A stretch of DNA of 64,000 nucleotides from Planctomycetota bacterium (GTDB lineage Bacteria; Planctomycetota; Planctomycetia; Pirellulales; Pirellulaceae), in NCBI GenBank assembly GCA_014381825.1, contig JACNKX010000097.1, positions 62,001 to 126,000 of the forward strand. Reading direction: 5' to 3'. The notes below the pieces were generated by a model that worked only from the letters and a program-made list of their open reading frames with translations, did no database searches and was not told where the DNA came from. Numbering within the stretch: the stretch's first letter is position 1; each line of letters starts with the position of its first letter. Of this stretch, positions 60,349 through 64,000 are shown piece after piece. A program made the position numbers and the translations under genes.

Positions 60349-61475
60349 GTACTTACGACGTCATCGTTCTCGGCACGGGCGGCATCGGTAGCGCGGCTGC
60401 TTTTCACTTGGCCCAACGCAATGTCAAAGTACTCGGTCTTGATCGCTTTCCCGGCGGACATGCTAACGGCAGCTCGCACGGCCAGACTCGCATCATTCGC
60501 AAGGCGTACTTCGAGCACGCTGACTATGTTCCGTTGTTGATTCGTGCTTACGAATTGTGGGCGGATTTGGAAGAACGTTCGAGCGAGAAGCTTTACCACG
60601 AAGTGGGGTTGATCGAGGTAGGTCCACCCGATGGCATTGTTGTGCCTGGAGTTCTCGCCAGCGCCTGCCAACATCAACTGCGCGTCGATGAGTTATCTGA
60701 CCAAGAGGTGGCGGAGCGGTTTTCGGGGTTTGCCGTACCTGAAGGCAATGTCGCCGTGTTCGAGCAGAATGCCGGGTTCTTGATGGTTGAACGATGTGTC
60801 CTCGCTCATTTGTCCGAGGCGAACAAGCTCGGCGCTGAATTGCGAACTGGTGAGGTGGTTCTCGATTGGCAGGCGAGTCATCGCGGCGTGACAGTACGAA
60901 CTGACAAAGGCACGTACGCGGCGCAAAAGTTGGTTGTCGCGGCGGGGCCTTGGTCCAAAGAGTTGCTCGTGGGGCTTGGGGTCAAGCTGCGAGTCCTTCG
61001 TAAGCATCTTCACTGGTACGCGTGCGATGACCCTCGATATCGCGCGGACAATGGCTGCCCAGGATACTTCTACGAAACGCCCGCTGGTTGCTTCTACGGT
61101 TTTCCGCAGATCGACGAGCAAGGCGTGAAAGTTGCCGATCATACGGGCGGCACGGAGATTCGCGATCCACTAACTGATGATCGATGCACGGAACCGCGTG
61201 ACGTCAGCCGAGCTGAGGCGTTTCTCAGGCAGTACCTGCCGGGTGTTTCAACGACTTCGAATCAGCATGCCGTTTGTTACTACACGATGTCGCCGGACGA
61301 TCACTTTATCGTCGATCGCCATCCGGAACACGACAACGTTGTGTTCGCGGCTGGATTGTCCGGTCATGGCTTCAAGTTCGCGAGTGTGCTGGGTGAAGTA
61401 CTCGCGGAATTGACGACTAGCGGGCGAACAACGACACCGATCGAATTTCTACGCCTAGGTAGATTCGGGAGCTGA
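60345..61475 (+). CDS. Monomeric sarcosine oxidase / N-methyltryptophan oxidase family flavoenzyme
   Basis: 376 residues. The FAD-binding N-terminus VIVLGTGGIGSAAAFHLAQR and the SSHGQTRIIRKAYFEHADYVPLL segment are typical of MSOX/SolA. The cysteine in AVCYYTMSPDDHFIVDRHP is at the position that binds the flavin covalently, and GLSGHGFKFASVLGEVLAEL closes the dinucleotide site. The enzyme oxidises N-methyl amino acids with oxygen, giving formaldehyde and hydrogen peroxide. The ATG overlaps the lipoprotein stop. The substrate (sarcosine, N-methyltryptophan or pipecolate) cannot be chosen from the sequence. Confidence 0.88.
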   Translation: MSTYDVIVLGTGGIGSAAAFHLAQRNVKVLGLDRFPGGHANGSSHGQTRIIRKAYFEHADYVPLLIRAYELWADLEERSSEKLYHEVGLIEVGPPDGIVVPGVLASACQHQLRVDELSDQEVAERFSGFAVPEGNVAVFEQNAGFLMVERCVLAHLSEANKLGAELRTGEVVLDWQASHRGVTVRTDKGTYAAQKLVVAAGPWSKELLVGLGVKLRVLRKHLHWYACDDPRYRADNGCPGYFYETPAGCFYGFPQIDEQGVKVADHTGGTEIRDPLTDDRCTEPRDVSRAEAFLRQYLPGVSTTSNQHAVCYYTMSPDDHFIVDRHPEHDNVVFAAGLSGHGFKFASVLGEVLAELTTSGRTTTPIEFLRLGRFGS

Positions 61476-61510
61476 ACAAGGCGTTCTGATTTTTTCGAGT
61501 CGCGTGAAGG

Positions 61511-63118
61511 TTACGACATTCGCTGGCGGATTTCTTCCACGCACTCGTCAACCTTGACTCGCCATTGCTCGAGTGAATCGCGATCGCGGATGGTGACCGT
61601 GTTGTCTTGCATCGTTTGTCCATCGACGGTGATGCAGTACGGCGTGCCGGCCTCGTCTTGGCGACGATAGCGGCGCCCAACGGCCCCCTTTTCGTCGTAG
61701 AAAACATTGAAGTGTGGTTTGAGTCCGCGATAAAGTTCCTTGGCGATCTCGGGCATGCCGTCCTTCTTGACCAGTGGAAAGACTGCCGCCTTGATCGGAG
61801 CGATCCGAGGATGGAACTTCATTACGACACGAGTTTGCATCTTGCCCTTCTCGTCGGGAGCTTCGTCTTCCGTGTAGGCTTCGCATAGGAATGCCAAGGT
61901 CGCTCGATCGGCACCGGCTGATGGCTCGATGACGTGTGGCGTGAATCGCTCGTTGCTGATGTCATCGCGGTAGGTCAAATCCTTGCCGCTGCCCCGCCAC
62001 TTTGGCTTGCCGTCGGGGCCGAGTTGAACTTCGAGTGGATTTGTCTTCTCGTCCAACTTGCCTTCCATGTGGCTTCGCAAATCAAAGTCACCACGATGAG
62101 CGATGCCTTCTAATTCGCCGTACTCGCCGGGCGGCAGGAACGGAAACGCGTATTCGATATCCGCCGTGCCGGTCGAATAGTGACTCAACTCGTCAGGATC
62201 GTGTTCACGTAGTTGTAGTCGATCACCCGCAAGACCAAGATCTTGGTACCACTTCATACGGCGATCGCGCCAGTAACCATACCAGTCTTGCGACGAATCA
62301 GGGTGGCAGAAGAACTCGATTTCCATTTGCTCGAACTCGCGCGAGCGGAACGTGAAGTTTCGCGGCGTGATCTCGTTGCGAAAGCTCTTGCCGACTTGAG
62401 CAATCCCGAACGGGATGCGGACTCGCGTGCTGTCGACAACGTTTTTGAAGTTTACGAAGATGCCTTGAGCCGTCTCGGGCCGAAGGAACGCGGTGTCTTC
62501 TTCACCACCCAACGCACCAACAATTGTTTTGAACATCAAGTTAAATTCGCGGGGCTCCGTTAGCGTGCCTAGCGTTTTTGCATCGGGCCCCAGAGCCTGC
62601 GACATGTCATCCAGATCTGGCAACGCAATGAAGTCGCCATCCCACTTCATCTCGTCAGCGTTCTTCGCTCGGAGATTGAAGAACTTTTGCGCGCGCGCTT
62701 TCGTGTCAGCTTCTTCTTGCTCGATCTCCGCGATGGTCGTCACGAAGATACGTTGGCCTTTCGCTTCGACCCAACGACCTCGGACTTGGTCGTATCGATA
62801 ACGTCGTTTCGACTCGCGGCAATCGACCATCTGGTCACAGAATAAATCGTAGTGACCGCTGCACTTCCAGACTTGTGGGTGCATAATGATCGTGCAATCG
62901 AGCCCAGTCATTTCGTAAACGGCAGGTGCGCCAAGTGCCACCGACAAGTCGTCATGCCCCGTAACCATATCCCGCCACCACGCTTGCTTGACGTTACGCT
63001 TTAGCTCGACGCCTAACGGGCCATAATCCCAAAAGCCATTCAGGCCCCCGTAGATCTCGCTGGATTGAAAAAGAAAACCGCGGCGTTTGCAAAGCGAAAC
63101 GAGTTTGTCCATCTCCAT
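61511..63118 (-). CDS. glyQS: Glycyl-tRNA synthetase, single-chain (class II)
   Basis: 535 residues. MEMDKLVSLCKRRGFLFQSSEIYGGLNGFWDYGPLGVELK is the N-terminus of the alpha2 type found in archaea, eukaryotes and some bacteria, in contrast to the alpha2beta2 glyQ/glyS enzyme. Class II motifs are seen in FRNEITPRNFTFRSREFEQMEIEFF (motif 2) and in the C-terminal anticodon domain with RVVMKFHPRIAPIKAAVFPL. The Glu/Asp-rich stretch EDEAPDEKGKMQT is an insertion. It charges tRNA-Gly with glycine. It stands alone on the minus strand, opposite the sarcosine-oxidase-like gene. Confidence 0.92.
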   Translation of the reverse strand: MEMDKLVSLCKRRGFLFQSSEIYGGLNGFWDYGPLGVELKRNVKQAWWRDMVTGHDDLSVALGAPAVYEMTGLDCTIIMHPQVWKCSGHYDLFCDQMVDCRESKRRYRYDQVRGRWVEAKGQRIFVTTIAEIEQEEADTKARAQKFFNLRAKNADEMKWDGDFIALPDLDDMSQALGPDAKTLGTLTEPREFNLMFKTIVGALGGEEDTAFLRPETAQGIFVNFKNVVDSTRVRIPFGIAQVGKSFRNEITPRNFTFRSREFEQMEIEFFCHPDSSQDWYGYWRDRRMKWYQDLGLAGDRLQLREHDPDELSHYSTGTADIEYAFPFLPPGEYGELEGIAHRGDFDLRSHMEGKLDEKTNPLEVQLGPDGKPKWRGSGKDLTYRDDISNERFTPHVIEPSAGADRATLAFLCEAYTEDEAPDEKGKMQTRVVMKFHPRIAPIKAAVFPLVKKDGMPEIAKELYRGLKPHFNVFYDEKGAVGRRYRRQDEAGTPYCITVDGQTMQDNTVTIRDRDSLEQWRVKVDECVEEIRQRMS

Positions 63119-63384
63119 CGGTTGTACTCATCCTTCTTAGAAATCGAGATCATTGACTGCTAGCGTACACGACACGCGACTGGCAGCGCGGTTCGCAATA
63201 CGGGACGTTTCGGCCTGTTGCGCCGTAGGCTTTAGTCTCTTCTTGCGGCACCAGTCGATGAACGGACTCGCGCGAGACACGGTGGCAGTCAGCTCAAACT
63301 AGGCAATGTTGCAACAGTCGAACACGAAGGCTAGGTAACTCAGCCAATCTAGTCGTTGCGATAGGGAATCGTCTATGCCGAGTG

Positions 63385-64000
63385 TCAAACGCCGTCGCTG
63401 CTATCGATGGGTTTACCTTCCGTTGGCAACGTGACGTCGCTCGCATCGTCAAGGATGAATTGAATGCGGGTGGCGTGGTCATCTTGGACTTCTAAGATTT
63501 CGGCCACCGCGCCATGCACTTGAATCTTGTCTCCAACAACGGGCAATCGTTGGGCTCGAGCCATCAGAACGCCTGCGACCGTGTCCATGTCTTCGTCGGC
63601 GAGTTCGAGATTAAACGCTCGCTCAACTTCCTCGACGAGCGTGCTTCCCATCACCATATATCGTCCCGGCGATTGTTCCGAGATATTCGGTTCTTCTGTG
63701 TCAAATTCATCTTCGACCGGACCGACGATCTTCTCGAGTACGTTTTCCAAGGTCACGATCCCAATGATCGTGCCGTACTCGTCCAATACAAAGGCAAGCA
63801 ACTGATGCGTGGCTTGAAAATGACGCAGGACTTGGCTGATCGGCATTGTCTCCGGGACTTTGCGCGCCGGACGCATGAGCTGCCCAAGATCGATATCATC
63901 GCCCCCAGCTGCCAAGCCAAGGAGATCCTTCATGTGGATTACGCCCATCACCTTGTCGAGTGATCCATCGCAAAGTGGGTAACGAGTGTGCTTGGTTCGC
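63385..64000 (-). CDS. CBS-domain CorC/HlyC-type protein, 3' part (5' end outside window)
   Basis: The frame is open across the right edge; 205 C-terminal residues are visible. They start inside a CBS pair (TRYPLCDGSLDKVMGVIHMKDL and HQLLAFVLDEYGTIIGIVTLENVLEKIVGPVEDEFD) and continue into a CorC/HlyC domain (YMVMGSTLVEEVERAFNLEL, DTVAGVLMARAQRLPVVGDKI). These are the C-terminal parts of hemolysin-C/CorC-like membrane proteins, thought to be magnesium/cobalt efflux or transport proteins. The membrane DUF21 domain would lie upstream, off the window. Confidence 0.85.
   Translation of the reverse strand, partial: RTKHTRYPLCDGSLDKVMGVIHMKDLLGLAAGGDDIDLGQLMRPARKVPETMPISQVLRHFQATHQLLAFVLDEYGTIIGIVTLENVLEKIVGPVEDEFDTEEPNISEQSPGRYMVMGSTLVEEVERAFNLELADEDMDTVAGVLMARAQRLPVVGDKIQVHGAVAEILEVQDDHATRIQFILDDASDVTLPTEGKPIDSSDGV

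Noticed and set aside
1-64000. tRNA, rRNA, CRISPR arrays, insertion sequences, selC and other Sec machinery
   Set aside because: Both strands were looked over for T-loop patterns, spaced repeats, transposase motifs and SelA, SelB or SelD signatures; none was found by eye. A tRNA scan would be decisive.

Overview
The window looks like chromosomal DNA of a Planctomycetes bacterium (probably Pirellulales-like). The inference rests on several typical planctomycetal traits together: FGly-type sulfatases, an FGE-like lipid-anchored or secreted protein, Ser/Thr kinases fused to WD40 repeats or to a zinc finger beside an ECF sigma factor, an SHD1-domain protein, multihaem c-type cytochromes, a single-chain glycyl-tRNA synthetase and many family-less secreted proteins. 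No rRNA, tRNA, CRISPR array or transposase was recognised.

The most striking part is 2142-9630. Read naively it contains several short or broken ORFs, but when in-frame UGA is read as selenocysteine (U) five complete genes appear, with ten UGA codons in total: a radical SAM protein ending in a Cys-Sec-Ala-Glu-Pro tail (one U), a secreted HMA-like protein with adjacent UU (two), a small MerT/MerC-like membrane protein (one), an HMA-like lipoprotein with UxxU (two) and a MerT-MerP fusion (four). Interleaved with them are a DUF169 protein, a LysA-type PLP decarboxylase, an FGE-like protein and a secreted WD40 protein. Nearly all of the UGAs sit where the families carry metal-binding or redox Cys, and most have a hairpin of bacterial SECIS geometry just downstream. 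I read it as a multi-selenoprotein heavy-metal (mercury-like) handling locus. A sixth selenoprotein, a TlpA-like thioredoxin with WUGPC, lies at 18104-19186 in an operon with a MauG/cytochrome c peroxidase.

The rest, in order: the end of a KAP-type NTPase (1-1700); a TonB receptor, a decayed second receptor tail, a YfiR-like protein and a three-gene phosphorelay (9883-17845); a minus-strand catabolic operon (20795-27328: aldolase-like, amidohydrolase, SSS symporter, Tat-exported protein, enolase-superfamily enzyme, NHL protein) opposed by a sulfatase and an MDR dehydrogenase (27589-30343); a pentahaem cytochrome coupled to a beta-propeller dehydrogenase-like protein (31135-35129); a giant WD40 kinase, a second sulfatase and an SHD1 protein (35216-41724); an ECF sigma / zinc-finger kinase / coiled-coil operon (41940-45452); serine biosynthesis serA-serC (45490-48265); a kinase, a trypsin-like protease and small RHH genes (48431-50915); a PadR regulator with its membrane partner (51222-52327); trpB-trpA (52510-54555); then a housekeeping stretch with small unknown proteins, holA, a lipoprotein, a sarcosine-oxidase-like enzyme, glycyl-tRNA synthetase and a truncated CBS/CorC protein.

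The selenocysteine insertion machinery (selA, selB, selC, selD) is not in this window and must be encoded elsewhere if the reading above is right.
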